Origin: Drosophila persimilis
Taxonomy: Eukaryota; Arthropoda; Insecta; Diptera; Drosophilidae
Assembly (NCBI RefSeq): GCF_003286085.1
Contig: NW_020825368.1
Location: 186,001-250,000 of the forward strand
DNA: 64,000 nt
Reading direction: 5' to 3'
The position numbers were made by a program, and so were the translations under genes. Shown here one piece after another: positions 21,916 to 32,692 of this stretch. Position 1 is the stretch's first letter. The number at the start of each line of letters is the position of its first letter. The notes under the pieces are model-generated. The model worked only from the letters and a program-made list of their open reading frames with translations. It was not told where the DNA came from and did no database searches.

Positions 21916-21993
21916 CTTCTCTTTTTCTGCCTTTAGTAATTAAGTACCATTATTAACAGATAATTTGCTAATTTAATAAATAAATAAATAAAA

Positions 21994-22440
21994 AAAGTAG
22001 AAATGACAAATGAATATCCTCAGTTCTTTTTTTATGGTGAAGGAAAGTGAACCAATTGTGTTAATGCGAAACCCAAGAAAGAAAATTATTGGCAAGCATT
22101 AGAATTCGGCACTTAGAACTGCTAGGGTAATGCCCTAAGAAAATATAATAGGCGAGCGGAGCCATACCGAGGCGACAAGCGAGACAAGCGTAAATTATCA
22201 TAAGAGAGAGTAGAACAAAACGGAGCGACGAGTATTGAAAGCAATAAATATCAGCTGGGAAAAAGCCAGCATAGCTTAGCAAAGGCAAGGCACGAAATAT
22301 AAAAATGAAAAAAGCCCAAGACCACAAATATTTCACCTTTCATGCACATTAAAAAAAAAGGGAACAAAATAAAAACAAATATAAACACAACCCAATCACA
22401 GTAAGAATGCACCTGACGGTGGATTCTCAGCAAGAGTGAG
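21994..22440. other. Unassigned, no gene seen
   Basis: About 450 A-rich bases between the CR1-like tail and DINE-1 copy D. Weak minus-strand ORFs (22061-22336, 22251-22577) are rich in hydrophobic residues and show no motif. Confidence 0.4.
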
Positions 22441-23195
22441 TTTTTATACCCGATACTCAAAATGAGTATGTGAAAATGGATGTGTGTAATGTCCAGAAGG
22501 AATCGTTTCCGACCCCATAAAAAATGTATATTCTTGATCAGCATCAATGGCCGAGTCCATTGAGCCCAGTCTGTCAATCCGTATGTCCGTCCGTTCGTCT
22601 GTCCGTCCCTATCAGCGCCTAGTGCTCAAAGACTACAAGAGCTAGAGAAACGACATTTTATATCCGGACGTCTGTGATATGTCACTGCTAGAAAAATATT
22701 TCAAAACATCGCCCCGCCCATTTCCGCCCCACAAAGGACGAAAATCTGTGGCATCCAAATTTTTAAAGATACGATAAAACCAAAAACGCAGAATCGTAGA
22801 GGATGACTATATGTTCTAGAATGCAAAATCTGAACCAGATCGTATAATTATTATAGCCAGAATCAAAAAAACAATTTCATTCTTTCTCGCTCTGTCTCTC
22901 TCTAACACACAGGTTTCATGGTCGGTTTAGCCAATTGCAAAATATGAGTTCAACGATCTCAGAACCTATAAGAGCTAGAGCGTTTTGTGTCAAAATTTCG
23001 CCACACCCCCTTCCGCCCCCACAAAGGACGAAACTCTGTGGCATCCACAATATTGAAGATACGAGAAAACTAAAAACGCACAATCATAGAGAATGACCAT
23101 ATTTATAGCCAACGGGAACAAATTAATTTGCAGTGGCTACGTAGCGCCCGACGACATGTTCAGACACGTTCAATGTAGCCATACTGACTATATAT
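22441..23195 (-). mobile_element. DINE-1/INE-1-type copy D, 3' part
   Basis: Reverse orientation. It starts with the subterminal repeat at 22444-22457, then the hairpin, the GTCY microsatellite (about 22575-22610) and the internal modules (22715-22750, 23005-23045). It breaks at 23195 within the region that in copies B and C leads to the 5' end. The missing end is at 32179-32265, beyond the tandem LTR array, so the array inserted into this copy. Confidence 0.85.
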
Positions 23196-23586
23196 TGTGA
23201 TGGACCTATTTGAGGCTGAGGTAAGCTCAGTCACGTCCAGGGGTCAATCCACAAGAAATTTGTAGAAATAGATGGAACCTTAAGGGCGGCGTCGGGGGCG
23301 GCCTATCGTAGAGAGGTGGATCGGGGCTAGAGTGGGCGTCGCTCGTCGTGTATACGAAACGGCGTGCGTGGACTCGGGGTGGGGTAGTGTCGGTGCCTCG
23401 GCTAGTTGGAGTGAACTTACGCAATCGGGTGTTACTTTGATAATTCGACACTTTATTATAATTCTTAGCACTTTAAATGGACTTAGTTTGGAGTGGGCGC
23501 GTGTTGATCGGTGGCTGCGTGCGGAGAGGGGGCGTTGGTTGCGGGGTGTGGTGCGATACGCTCATTATAAGTCGGGGGACGGATTG
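23196..23586 (-). repeat. LTR1 of the tandem element, with 342-bp deletion
   Basis: 391 bp, matching LTR2 and LTR3 except that the 342 bp equivalent to 27421-27762 are missing at the 23489/23490 junction. It starts TGTGATGGACC on the plus strand like the other two. Confidence 0.95.
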
Positions 23587-23707
23587 ACGAGAGTTACGAG
23601 GACTCGTGGGTCTGAAACCACAAGAAGGTTTCTTCTGTGGTCTGCGTTGGGGCTTCCGCGTTTTCTTCGCTTCGTCAGTGGATTTGTGGGGCGCGCGGTC
23701 GTGAGCG

Positions 23708-24607
23708 TTACGTCACTTCTCTTGCTGGCGTCTGCGATGTTCGATTAATTGGTGGTCGCGCGGTTCGCTGCGCTTGCGTTGTTGTTGGCGGTGCGTCGCC
23801 GGCCGGTGTTTCGCTAACGCCGTCTCTCTTGGCCGGGCGTCCCGGGCCCTGATGACTCTGCGGTGCGTGGTTGGGGCGTCGGGTTAATGTCTCGTTGCTT
23901 TCTTCGTCGATGTCAGCATTCTCGAGTAGGTCAGTGGGTTCTTCGGACTCGTGATCGTGGAACTCGGTTTTGTGTTTCCGGCTTTCGCAATGTTGTAATT
24001 TGGCGATGTTTGGCGATGGAAAACTTTTGACCCGGTAGGGGCCGTCGAATTTCGGGGCTAGCTTTGCCGCAAAGCCCTCGGCGGCGTTTGAGAGGTGGTG
24101 CTGGCATAGTAGTACCAACGACCCGACGGCGGGGCGCCATTGTCGCCGGCGGAGGTTGTAATGTCTCCCTTGCTCTTGACTGGCTCTCTGGATGTTGTTC
24201 CGGACGACGGTGTGTTCCGTCAGATCCGTCGTCCCACGGAGGCCTGCGAGTGTTGGCAGTTCCTCGTCTGGAAATTCCCGTATTTTCGGCGCAAAGTCGG
24301 GCGGCCGTGGGTCGGAGATTCGTTCCGAATCGTCCTCGGGTGGGTCGTCGATTCTGGGGTCGCAAGTCTGGTCGGGGTTCTCGGGGAGGATCGTTGTGTC
24401 GAATGCGCTTGATGGTTCGACTTCGCGAGTGTATTTGCTTATGCTGGCGACGACGGCGGGTTCCTCGATCATGAGTAGTGGGCTCGTGTGTGTCCTGGGT
24501 GGTGCTTGCGCGACGTTGTACTCAGCGTGATGTACGAACGTGCGGGTCTCGAATTCGATCGTTGCGTTTGACCAACGGCTAGTTTGGGCGATGAAGGTCG
24601 CCGACAT
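23708..24607 (-). pseudogene. Integrase C-terminal region, unit 1
   Basis: The minus-strand frame reads about 300 residues. Its middle, RHYNLRRRQWRPAVGSLVLL then KLAPKFDGPYRVKSFPSPNI, is the SH3-like C-terminal domain of Gypsy-type integrases, followed by an acidic and Pro/Thr-rich tail. No His-Cys zinc region or catalytic core precedes it. A 46-bp deletion just upstream (at about 24615, relative to 28880-28935) changes the joint with the protease linker compared with unit 2. Confidence 0.7.
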
Positions 24608-25149
24608 GGCTCCGGGAGGCGTTCCATGATGTCGGGGACGATCGATGGTGCGTCGGCTCCAGGTGCGTTCCGATGGGTGCCTCGTGTGGCAGTGATCGCA
24701 TTTCCCGGTTCCTGCCTGAGAGGACGCGGGAGTAGCGAGTCGGTCGGTGTCGTAGGGGTCGTTTTCGCGTCGAGGGCGGTGTCGACGCGTTCGTGGGCCA
24801 GGGCGGCGGTCGGGGGTGGTACCTCGAGCGCCTGGCTGCTGGGTGGCGGCTGTCGTTGCTGGTGCCGGGTTGTCTTCTGGAGGGGCGTCCTGGGTTCCTT
24901 TCCCTTCGTTGGTGGAACCGCGTCGGTGCCCTCGGGAGACCGGCTCGCTTTCTTCGTTGCTTTGCTCGGTTTTGGGTTTCTCGGAGTGGGCCTGGGGCTA
25001 GTGGGCCTCGTCGTGGCCATGGGTTCTGTGTTCCTTGTGCTCTTGTCTCGTGTCGTGGCGGGGAATTCGTTGGCGGCGGAGGTTTCGAGTTCGTGGGTCC
25101 GGGGGCGTGTACTTGGCTGGCGGTGATCATCGGCGTGTTTGGGATGGGG

Positions 25150-25500
25150 CGTTGGAAGCCTTGGAGATGGAGGCGTGTGGTGCCACATTGTATTCTGGTT
25201 TCAATGGCGCACAGGAAATCCATCCCTATGATGGCTTGCTCTACCATGTTGGGTAGTACCAAGAGTGGCATCTGTACCTCTTGGTCGTCTAGTTTGACGC
25301 GCGCTAGCAAGATCTGAGTTATCTCGCGAGCTGAGCCGTCGGCTAGGCGTATCGGGACGCATGCGGCTCGCAGGTCGTTATTGCGGACGAGTTTGCGGGC
25401 GAGGTCGGCGTTGCTGAAGCTTCGGGACGCCCCGGTGTCGACCGTGGCTTCCGCGCGCCGTCCTCCGATGGTCACTCTCGCCATTATCCGGCCGTCGTGT
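25150..25500 (-). pseudogene. Aspartic protease, unit 1
   Basis: On the minus strand, from ATG at 25484, MARVTIGGRRAEATVDTGAS shows the Asp-Thr-Gly active site, and LPNMVEQAIIGMDFL is the conserved C-terminal block with the IIGMDFL flap-end motif. The open frame continues for a further 190 codons of Pro/Arg-rich translation with no RT signature, which shows that pol is deleted after the protease. Confidence 0.8.
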
Positions 25501-25516
25501 ACTTGTAGCGGGTTTC

Positions 25517-26766
25517 TTAGTTGGTTGTCTGAGGGAGCGTCGTGCCCTGCTGTTCCCGTGTCAGCTGGGGACGCGAGTCGTTTCCCGACGGGTCCCGGCG
25601 GCAACATCCCACGGTGCGCGTTCCGCGCCTGCCGCATTCCCAACAGAAGAGGATCGATGGGTTGGTGCAGTCGCGAGAAACATATCCAGCTTCTCCACAG
25701 CGTCGACAAGCTGCGTGTGGGTTGGCGATGGGGGTGGTGATCATTCAGAATTTTCGGAATTGGGCCCGATTCGTCCCGCTTTCGTTTTGTTGTGCCGTTG
25801 GCCGCGTGTATCTGGGTGGTTGTCGAGGGGGGATGAGGATCGCTGGTACGTTTCGTTCCTGGATGCTCTCGAACTCTGTGGCCAACATTGTTAATTGCGT
25901 CAGACTTCTCAGTTCGTGTCTTCACACGTACAGCTGGTACGCCGGGAGGGTGTTGTCATAGATCCGGCTAAGTTCTTTGGCTTCGTCGTACCCGGCGTGG
26001 TGCATGAGCAACCGGAGCTCGATGACGAAATCCTTGAACGGTTCGCCCACCGCTTGTTTGCGGTCCCTGATCTGGTCTTCCAATTGCTCGAAGTACCGGG
26101 GGGCAGGAAAAAGGCTAGAAATTACTGGGAGAAATCGGCACATAAGACGCTCTGAAGTCGGCTGGCGCGGAACCAACGGTTGGCTCGGTCGGTGAGGAGC
26201 TCTGCCATGGCTCGCGGCAGGTAGTTCATGTCTACCCCGTACGAGAGGGCACGCTCTTCCAGTAGTTCGACGAACGACAGTGGGTCGTCCTGCCCGTCGA
26301 ACTGGATTCCCCACTTCCGGATCCGTTCCGCCATCTGTGCGGCGTGACTGTAGTAATGACCGTCTGTGGGGCCATTTCCTCCTGTTGTCGGCAAGATCGT
26401 TCTCATGGGCGAAGGCTTTGGCTCCGGGGGCTTCGGTAGATCTTCGACGGTTATCGATGTCGGTGAGGTGCTGGCTTTGCCCTCCATGACTCCTGGAACT
26501 TGTAGGCAGAGTTTGGGGTCCGTCTTCCGCTTCTCTGTTAGTGCTGAGATGTCGGGCTGGGGCGATCTGGCTCGTCCTAGCGATCTGGCGTATTGCCGCT
26601 CGAGCTCTGCCAACCTGACCCAGGCATCGTGTTCGAGGGGCCCCGCGACTAGTTCGGCGAAATTTATCCGCAAATCATCCACGTTACCCTCGCGGCTGAA
26701 TCCGATTTCCTCCGCGAAGGACTCCAGCTCCTCTCGGTGGCGTTTGTGTATCCAGCCGGTACTCAC
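25517..26766 (-). pseudogene. Gag, unit 1
   Basis: Minus strand. 26122-26766 reads the N-terminal and core Gag (HREELESFAEEIGFSREGNV; IQFDGQDDPLSFVELLEER). After a frameshift near 26155 the core continues in 25922-26314 (RYFEQLEDQIRDRKQAVGEP, FKDFVIELRLLMHHAGYDE). The zinc clusters CRRCGEAGYVSRDC and CWECGRRGTRTVGC lie in 25517-25744 after an in-frame stop at 25922-25924. No upstream ATG is certain. The same frameshift occurs in unit 2. Confidence 0.8.
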
Positions 26767-27106
26767 CCCTGGGTTGGTGACAAATTCTCCGGGGGCTACT
26801 GGGCTGTTCCTCTGTATGGGATTCCATCGCTCCGATTGTTACTCGAGTTGGCTGTTTCGCTGGGCTTGCGCTTTTCCTTCATTAGGGCACTGTGTCGAGC
26901 TTCGCGGCTGACGCTTCGAATTTCTTCTCGGGGGTGACGGCGCTGTTCGCGTTTCTCTGTCGCTGTGTAGCGCTTTCGTCTGCTCGTTGCGCAACTCTTG
27001 CCGTTGGTATTGTGCGAGGTCCGGGTTTTCTTTGTGTTGTTCTCTCGTGTACTTCTCTAGTGGCCGTGGGGTTTTATTGCACCAACCCTCGTTGACGTTC
27101 CCTTGG

Positions 27107-27124
27107 GTCCGTGCTCGGGCGCCA
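27107..27124 (-). other. Primer-binding site, unit 1
   Basis: On the minus strand TGGCGCCCGAGCACGGAC lies two bases after the LTR2 end. It resembles the complement of a tRNA-Lys 3' end with about two mismatches. Confidence 0.7.
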
Positions 27125-27126
27125 CT

Positions 27127-27859
27127 TGTGATGGACCTATTTCAGGCTGAGGTAAGCTCAGTCACGTCCAGGGGTCAATCCACAAGAAATTTGTAGAAAT
27201 AGATGGAACCTTAAGGGCGGCGTCGGGGGCGGCCTATCGTAGAGAGGTGGATCGGGGCTAGAGTGGGCGTCGCTCGTCGTGTATACGAAACGGCGTGCGT
27301 GGACTCGGGGTGGGGTAGTGTCGGTGCCTCGGCTAGTTGGAGTGAACTTACGCAATCGGGTGTTACTTTGATAATTCGACACTTTATTATAATTCTTAGC
27401 ACTTTAAATGGACTTAGTTTAATTGGTCGCCGGTGTTTCTTGTACGTTCCTGGTACAACGTCTGTACTCCTAACCAATTTTCTGCGCAAGTTTTTGGTAC
27501 AACGTCTGTACTCTGAGCCGGGTTTCTGCGTAAGTCGCTTCTTGGTTCTCGTCGTCGTCCTTTTATAGGCCCGTATTGCTGGGTCCGCGGGTTTAAAAGT
27601 GCACTTCAGCGTTGGGGTGCACTTCGCCGTTCTTGGTGACCGTCGCAGACTTTCGCGGTGTCATCTTTCCGCGGTTGATGAACCCGGAAGACCGCACTTG
27701 GCCGATGGCTTGGCCTGGAGTGGGGAAAGTCTCCGTGACCTGATGTCTTTGGTCAGCGTTATGGAGTGGGCGCGTGTTGATCGGTGGCTGCGTGCGGAGA
27801 GGGGGCGTTGGTTGCGGGGTGTGGTGCGATACGCTCATTATAAGTCGGGGGACGGATTG
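27127..27859 (-). repeat. LTR2 of the tandem element (shared, central)
   Basis: 733 bp, the same length as LTR3 and almost identical. It contains an AATAAA on the minus strand (27383-27388) and two copies of GGTACAACGTCTGTACTC (27452-27469 and 27496-27513). It serves as 5' LTR of unit 1 and 3' LTR of unit 2. Confidence 0.95.
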
Positions 27860-28144
27860 ACGAGAGTTACGAGGACTCGTGGGTCTGAAACCACAAGAAG
27901 GTTTCTTCTGTGGTCTGCGTTGGGGCTTCCGCGTTTTCTTCGCTTCGTCAGTGGATTTGTGGGGCGCGCGGTCGTGAGCGTTACGTCACTTCTCTTGCTG
28001 GCGTCTGCGATGTTCGATTAATTGGTGGTCGCGCGGTTCGCTGCGCTTGCGTTGTTGTTGGCGGTGCGTCGCCGGCCGGTGTTTCGCTAACGCCGTCTCT
28101 CTTGGCCGGGCGTCCCGGGCCCTGATGACTCTGCGGTGCGTGGT

Positions 28145-28900
28145 TGGGGCGTCGGGTTAATGTCTCGTTGCTTTCTTCGTCGATGTCAGCATTCTCGAGT
28201 AGGTCAGTGGGTTCTTCGGACTCGTGATCGTGGAACTCGGTTTTGTGTTTCCGGCTTTCGCAATGTTGTAATTTGGCGATGTTTGGCGATGGAAAACTTT
28301 TGACCCGGTAGGGGCCGTCGAATTTCGGGGCTAGCTTTGCCGCAAAGCCCTCGGCGGCGTTTGAGAGGTGGTGTTGGCATAGTAGTACCAACGACCCGAC
28401 GGCGGGGCGCCATTGTCGCCGGCGGAGGTTGTAATGTCTCCCTTGCTCTTGACTGGCTCTCTGGATGTTGTTCCGGACGACGGTGTGTTCCGTCAGATCC
28501 GTCGTCCCACGGAGGCCTGCGAGTGTTGGCAGTTCCTCGTCTGGAAATTCCCGTATTTTCGGCGCAAAGTCGGGCGGCCGTGGGTCGGAGATTCGTTCCG
28601 AATCGTCCTCGGGTGGGTCGTCGATTCTGGGGTCGCAAGTCTGGTCGGGGTTCTCGGGGAGGATCGTTGTGTCGAATGCGCTTGATGGTTCGACTTCGCG
28701 AGTGTATTTGCTTATGCTGGCGACGACGGCGGGTTCCTCGATCATGAGTAGTGGGCTCGTGTGTGTCCTGGGGGGTGCTTGCGCGACGTTGTACTCAGCG
28801 TGATGTACGAACGTGCGGGTCTCGAATTCGATCGTTGCGTTTGACCAACGGCTAGTTTGGGCGATGAAGGTCGCCGACATGGCTCTAGGCGTGGTGCTGG
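28145..28900 (-). pseudogene. Integrase C-terminal region, unit 2
   Basis: Equivalent to the unit 1 frame. Here the 46 bp missing from unit 1 are present, so the integrase tail joins the Pro-rich post-protease frame in one long open stretch (27981-29507, 508 codons). That stretch mixes a non-protease frame with the integrase tail and is unlikely to be one real protein. Confidence 0.7.
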
Positions 28901-29469
28901 GCCGCATGCCGGCGCCGTACGAGGTGTTGCCCGGGAGGCGTTCCATGATGTCGGGGACGATCGATGGTGCGTCGGCTCCAGGTGCGTTCCGATGGGTGCC
29001 TCGTGTGGCAGTGATCGCATTTCCCGGTTCCTGCCTGAGAGGACGCGGGAGTAGCGAGTCGGTCGGTGTCGTAGGGGTCGTTTTCGCGTCGAGGGCGGTG
29101 TCGACGCGTTCGTGGGCCAGGGCGGCGGTCGGGGGTGGTACCTCGAGCGCCTGGCTGCTGGGTGGCGGCTGTCGTTGCTGGTGCCGGGTTGTCTTCTGGA
29201 GGGGCGTCCTGGGTTCCTTTCCCTTCGTTGGTGGAACCGCGTCGGTGCCCTCGGGAGACCGGCTCGCTTTCTTCGTTGCTTTGCTCGGTTTTGGGTTTCT
29301 CGGAGTGGGCCTGGGGCTAGTGGGCCTCGTCGTGGCCATGGGTTCTGTGTTCCTTGTGCTCTTGTCTCGTGTCGTGGCGGGGAATTCGTTGGCGGCGGAG
29401 GTTTCGAGTTCGTGGGTCCGGGGGCGTGTACTTGGCTGGCGGTGATCATCGGCGTGTTTGGGATGGGGC

Positions 29470-29820
29470 GTTGGAAGCCTTGGAGATGGAGGCGTGTGGT
29501 GCCACATTGTATTCTGGTTTCAATGGCGCACAGGAAATCCATCCCTATGATGGCTTGCTCTACCATGTTGGGTAGTACCAAGAGTGGCATCTGTACCTCT
29601 TGGTCGTCTAGTTTGACGCGCGCTAGCAAGATCTGAGTTATCTCGCGAGCTGAGCCGTCGGCTAGGCGTATCGGGACGCATGCGGCTCGCAGGTCGTTAT
29701 TGCGGACGAGTTTGCGGGCGAGGTCGGCGTTGCTGAAGCTTCGGGACGCCCCGGTGTCGACCGTGGCTTCCGCGCGCCGTCCTCCGATGGTCACTCTCGC
29801 CATTATCCGGCCGTCGTGTA
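29470..29820 (-). pseudogene. Aspartic protease, unit 2
   Basis: Copy of the unit 1 protease with the same active-site DTGAS and IIGMDFL block. No RT follows. Confidence 0.8.
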
Positions 29821-29835
29821 CTTGTAGCGGGTTTC

Positions 29836-31085
29836 TTAGTTGGTTGTCTGAGGGAGCGTCGTGCCCTGCTGTTCCCGTGTCAGCTGGGGACGCGAGTCGT
29901 TTCCCGACGGGTCCCGGCGGCAACATCCCACGGTGCGCGTTCCGCGCCTGCCGCATTCCCAACAGAAGAGGATCGATGGGTTGGTGCAGTCGCGAGAAAC
30001 ATATCCAGCTTCTCCACAGCGTCGACAAGCTGCGTGTGGGTTGGCGATGGGGGTGGTGATCATTCAGAATTTTCGGAATTGGGCCCGATTCGTCCCGCTT
30101 TCGTTTTGTTGTGCCGTTGGCCGCGTGTATCTGGGTGGTTGTCGAGGGGGGATGAGGATCGCTGGTACGTTTCGTTCCTGGATGCTCTCGAACTCTGTGG
30201 CCAACATTGTTAATTGCGTCAGACTTCTCAGTTCGTGTCTTCACACGTACAGCTGGTACGCCGGGAGGGTGTTGTCATAGATCCGGCTAAGTTCTTTGGC
30301 TTCGTCGTACCCGGCGTGGTGCATGAGCAACCGGAGCTCGATGACGAAATCCTTGAACGGTTCGCCCACCGCTTGTTTGCGGTCCCTGATCTGGTCTTCC
30401 AATTGCTCGAAGTACCGGGGGGCAGGAAAAAGGCTAGAAATTACTGGGAGAAATCGGCACATAAGACGCTCTGAAGTCGGCTGGCGCGGAACCAACGGTT
30501 GGCTCGGTCGGTGAGGAGCTCTGCCATGGCTCGCGGCAGGTAGTTCATGTCTACCCCGTACGAGAGGGCACGCTCTTCCAGTAGTTCGACGAACGACAGT
30601 GGGTCGTCCTGCCCGTCGAACTGGATTCCCCACTTCCGGATCCGTTCCGCCATCTGTGCGGCGTGACTGTAGTAATGACCGTCTGTGGGGCCATTTCCTC
30701 CTGTTGTCGGCAAGATCGTTCTCATGGGCGAAGGCTTTGGCTCCGGGGGCTTCGGTAGATCTTCGACGGTTATCGATGTCGGTGAGGTGCTGGCTTTGCC
30801 CTCCATGACTCCTGGAACTTGTAGGCAGAGTTTGGGGTCCGTCTTCCGCTTCTCTGTTAGTGCTGAGATGTCGGGCTGGGGCGATCTGGCTCGTCCTAGC
30901 GATCTGGCGTATTGCCGCTCGAGCTCTGCCAACCTGACCCAGGCATCGTGTTCGAGGGGCCCGGCGACTAGTTCGGCGAAATTTATCCGCAAATCATCCA
31001 CGTTACCCTCGCGGCTGAATCCGATTTCCTCCGCGAAGGACTCCAGCTCCTCTCGGTGGCGTTTGTGTATCCAGCCGCTACTCAC
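29836..31085 (-). pseudogene. Gag, unit 2
   Basis: Near-identical to unit 1, including the frameshift (here near 30475), the in-frame stop (30241-30243) and the zinc clusters in 29836-30063. The start differs from unit 1 by one residue (MSSGW in place of MSTGW). Sharing the same inactivating changes means the damage predates the duplication. Confidence 0.8.
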
Positions 31086-31425
31086 CCCTGGGTTGGTGAC
31101 AAATTCTCCGGGGGCTACTGGGCTGTTCCTCTGTATGGGATTCCATCGCTCCGATTGTTACTCGAGTTGGCTGTTTCGCTGGGCTTGCGCTTTTCCTTCA
31201 TTAGGGCACTGTGTCGAGCTTCGCGGCTGACGCTTCGAATTTCTTCTCGGGGGTGACGGCGCTGTTCGCGTTTCTCTGTCGCTGTGTAGCGCTTTCGTCT
31301 GCTCGTTGCGCAACTCTTGCCGTTGGTATTGTGCGAGGTCCGGGTTTTCTTTGTGTTGTTCTCTCGTGTACTTCTCTAGTGGCCGTGGGGTTTTATTGCA
31401 CCAACCCTCGTTGACGTTCCCTTGG

Positions 31426-31443
31426 GTCCGTGCTCGGGCGCCA
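31426..31443 (-). other. Primer-binding site, unit 2
   Basis: Same sequence and spacing as at 27107-27124. Confidence 0.7.
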
Positions 31444-31445
31444 CT

Positions 31446-32178
31446 TGTGATGGACCTATTTCAGGCTGAGGTAAGCTCAGTCACGTCCAGGGGTCAATCC
31501 ACAAGAAATTTGTAGAAATAGATGGAACCTTAAGGGCGGCGTCGGGGGCGGCCTATCGTAGAGAGGTGGATCGGGGCTAGAGTGGGCGTCGCTCGTCGTG
31601 TATACGAAACGGCGTGCGTGGACTCGGGGTGGGGTAGTGTCGGTGCCTCGGCTAGTTGGAGTGAACTTACGCAATCGGGTGTTACTTTGATAATTCGACA
31701 CTTTATTATAATTCTTAGCACTTTAAATGGACCTAGTTTAATTGGTCGCCGGTGTTTCTTGTACGTTCCTGGTACAACGTCTGTACTCCTAACCAATTTT
31801 CTGCGCAAGTTTTTGGTACAACGTCTGTACTCTGAGCCGGGTTTCTGCGTAAGTCGCTTCTTGGTTCTCGTCGTCGTCCTTTTATAGGCCCGTATTGCTG
31901 GGTCCGCGGGTTTAAAAGTGCACTTCAGCGTTGGGGTGCACTTCGCCGTTCTTGGTGACCGTCGCAGACTTTCGCGGTGTCATCTTTCCGCGGTTGATGA
32001 ACCCGGAAGACCGCACTTGGCCGATGGCTTGGCCTGGAGTGGGGAAAGTCTCCGTGACCTGATGTCTTTGGTCAGCGTTATGGAGTGGGCGCGTGTTGAT
32101 CGGTGGCTGCGTGCGGAGAGGGGGCGTTGGTTGCGGGGTGTGGTGCGATACGCGCATTATAAGTCGGGGGATGGATTG
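31446..32178 (-). repeat. LTR3 of the tandem element (outer 5' LTR)
   Basis: 733 bp. Similarity with LTR2 ends at GGATTG (32178), after which DINE-1 sequence resumes. The same two GGTACAACGTCTGTACTC repeats are present. Confidence 0.95.
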
Positions 32179-32265
32179 TATCGTACCCCTTTGTGTTCGT
32201 TACAATATCGGGTATAAATGTAGACTTGCGGTCTCCGCAGCAACTCACAAAGTTTCCCCTCGTTT
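32179..32265 (-). mobile_element. DINE-1/INE-1-type copy D, 5' end
   Basis: Contains the 5' subterminal repeat (32204-32217, one mismatch), the hairpin block (about 32225-32250) and the terminal CGAGGGG-type end in reverse. With 22441-23195 it makes one nearly complete copy. Confidence 0.8.
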
Positions 32266-32428
32266 TACTTGGTGTAATAGCGTTTTTGTCTGCATGGAGG
32301 AAATCATCTAATCATTCAAAGCTTCCTCGAAACAGCTGACGATCGTCCGTCCGTCTTGTAGGTAATCGTCCGTGTTAGGTGGTCATTTATAGTAAACTCT
32401 GTCCGTTAAAGCGTATGGCTTGTTGTTG
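32266..32428. other. Short unassigned spacer
   Basis: No gene or element recognised between DINE-1 and the next CR1-like fragment. Confidence 0.4.
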
Positions 32429-32692
32429 TTATTTTTGCTCGTAAAATTTAAAAATAAAGACAATCAAAGGGCCTCGGACTATGGCAAACAAAAACACCAC
32501 CCCCCTTGCCGACGAGCCAGCAGCCGGAAATGATACGTGCCGGTCATAGCCGTTGCTCATTACAAGGGATACCGACAAAGTTGGATGGTAAAGATCTTCA
32601 GGGAATGATATTGAGCTTGCTCTGGATACCGTAGCTAGAGAAGCATCGTTAACAAACATGAGGTCAAGAAGTCTGTCCCTAGTGTTTAGTGT
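32429..32692 (-). pseudogene. CR1-like endonuclease fragment
   Basis: The minus strand reads FVNDASLATVSRASSISFPE then DLYHPTLSVSL, the end of a CR1-like endonuclease (compare FVSDPTIVLLTRALP and EDAYHPTFKVSL at 51750-51840). Only this block is present. It is close to, but not the same as, copies A and B. Confidence 0.7.

Larger units (their letters stand above)
19380..21993 (+). mobile_element. CR1-like LINE copy B, internally deleted
   Basis: Plus strand: end of ORF1 (19402-19653), endonuclease (about 19668-20340), RT (20371-21594) and C-terminus (about 21640-21915), then a 3' tail of TAAA units at 21970-21993. It is the same family as the minus-strand copy A and the fragment at 1-540. The RT palm with the YADD loop is missing: after SSGPASVYFICELP-type sequence near 21600 the copy jumps to the C-terminal RNAVMFVHKLL. 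Copies A and B lie head to head, their 5' ends facing each other across 13.0-19.4 kb. Confidence 0.85.
23196..32178 (-). mobile_element. Tandem non-autonomous LTR retrotransposon (LTR-int-LTR-int-LTR)
   Basis: Three LTRs (23196-23586, 27127-27859, 31446-32178) alternate with two near-identical internal regions (23587-27126 and 27860-31445). Orientation is minus: the primer site lies left of LTR2 and LTR3, and gag, protease and integrase tail follow in that order. RT, RNase H and the integrase core are absent from both units, so mobility would need another element's enzymes. The flanks are halves of one DINE-1. The family is Ty3/Gypsy-like from protease, Gag knuckles and integrase tail. Confidence 0.9.

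Noticed and set aside
24584..25126. Long plus-strand ORFs opposite the tandem element
   Set aside because: They are antisense shadows in G+C-rich sequence and repeat identically in both units with no motif.
24579..25925. 448-codon minus-strand ORF as a single new protein
   Set aside because: Only the middle (about 25150-25500) is a protease. The flanks are out-of-frame translation of G+C-rich Gag and post-protease sequence.
27981..29507. 508-codon minus-strand ORF in the tandem element
   Set aside because: It joins a Pro/Thr-rich frame that overlaps the protease in the wrong register to the integrase tail. The unit 1 equivalent is split by a 46-bp deletion. It is not a coherent protein; only the integrase tail part is annotated.
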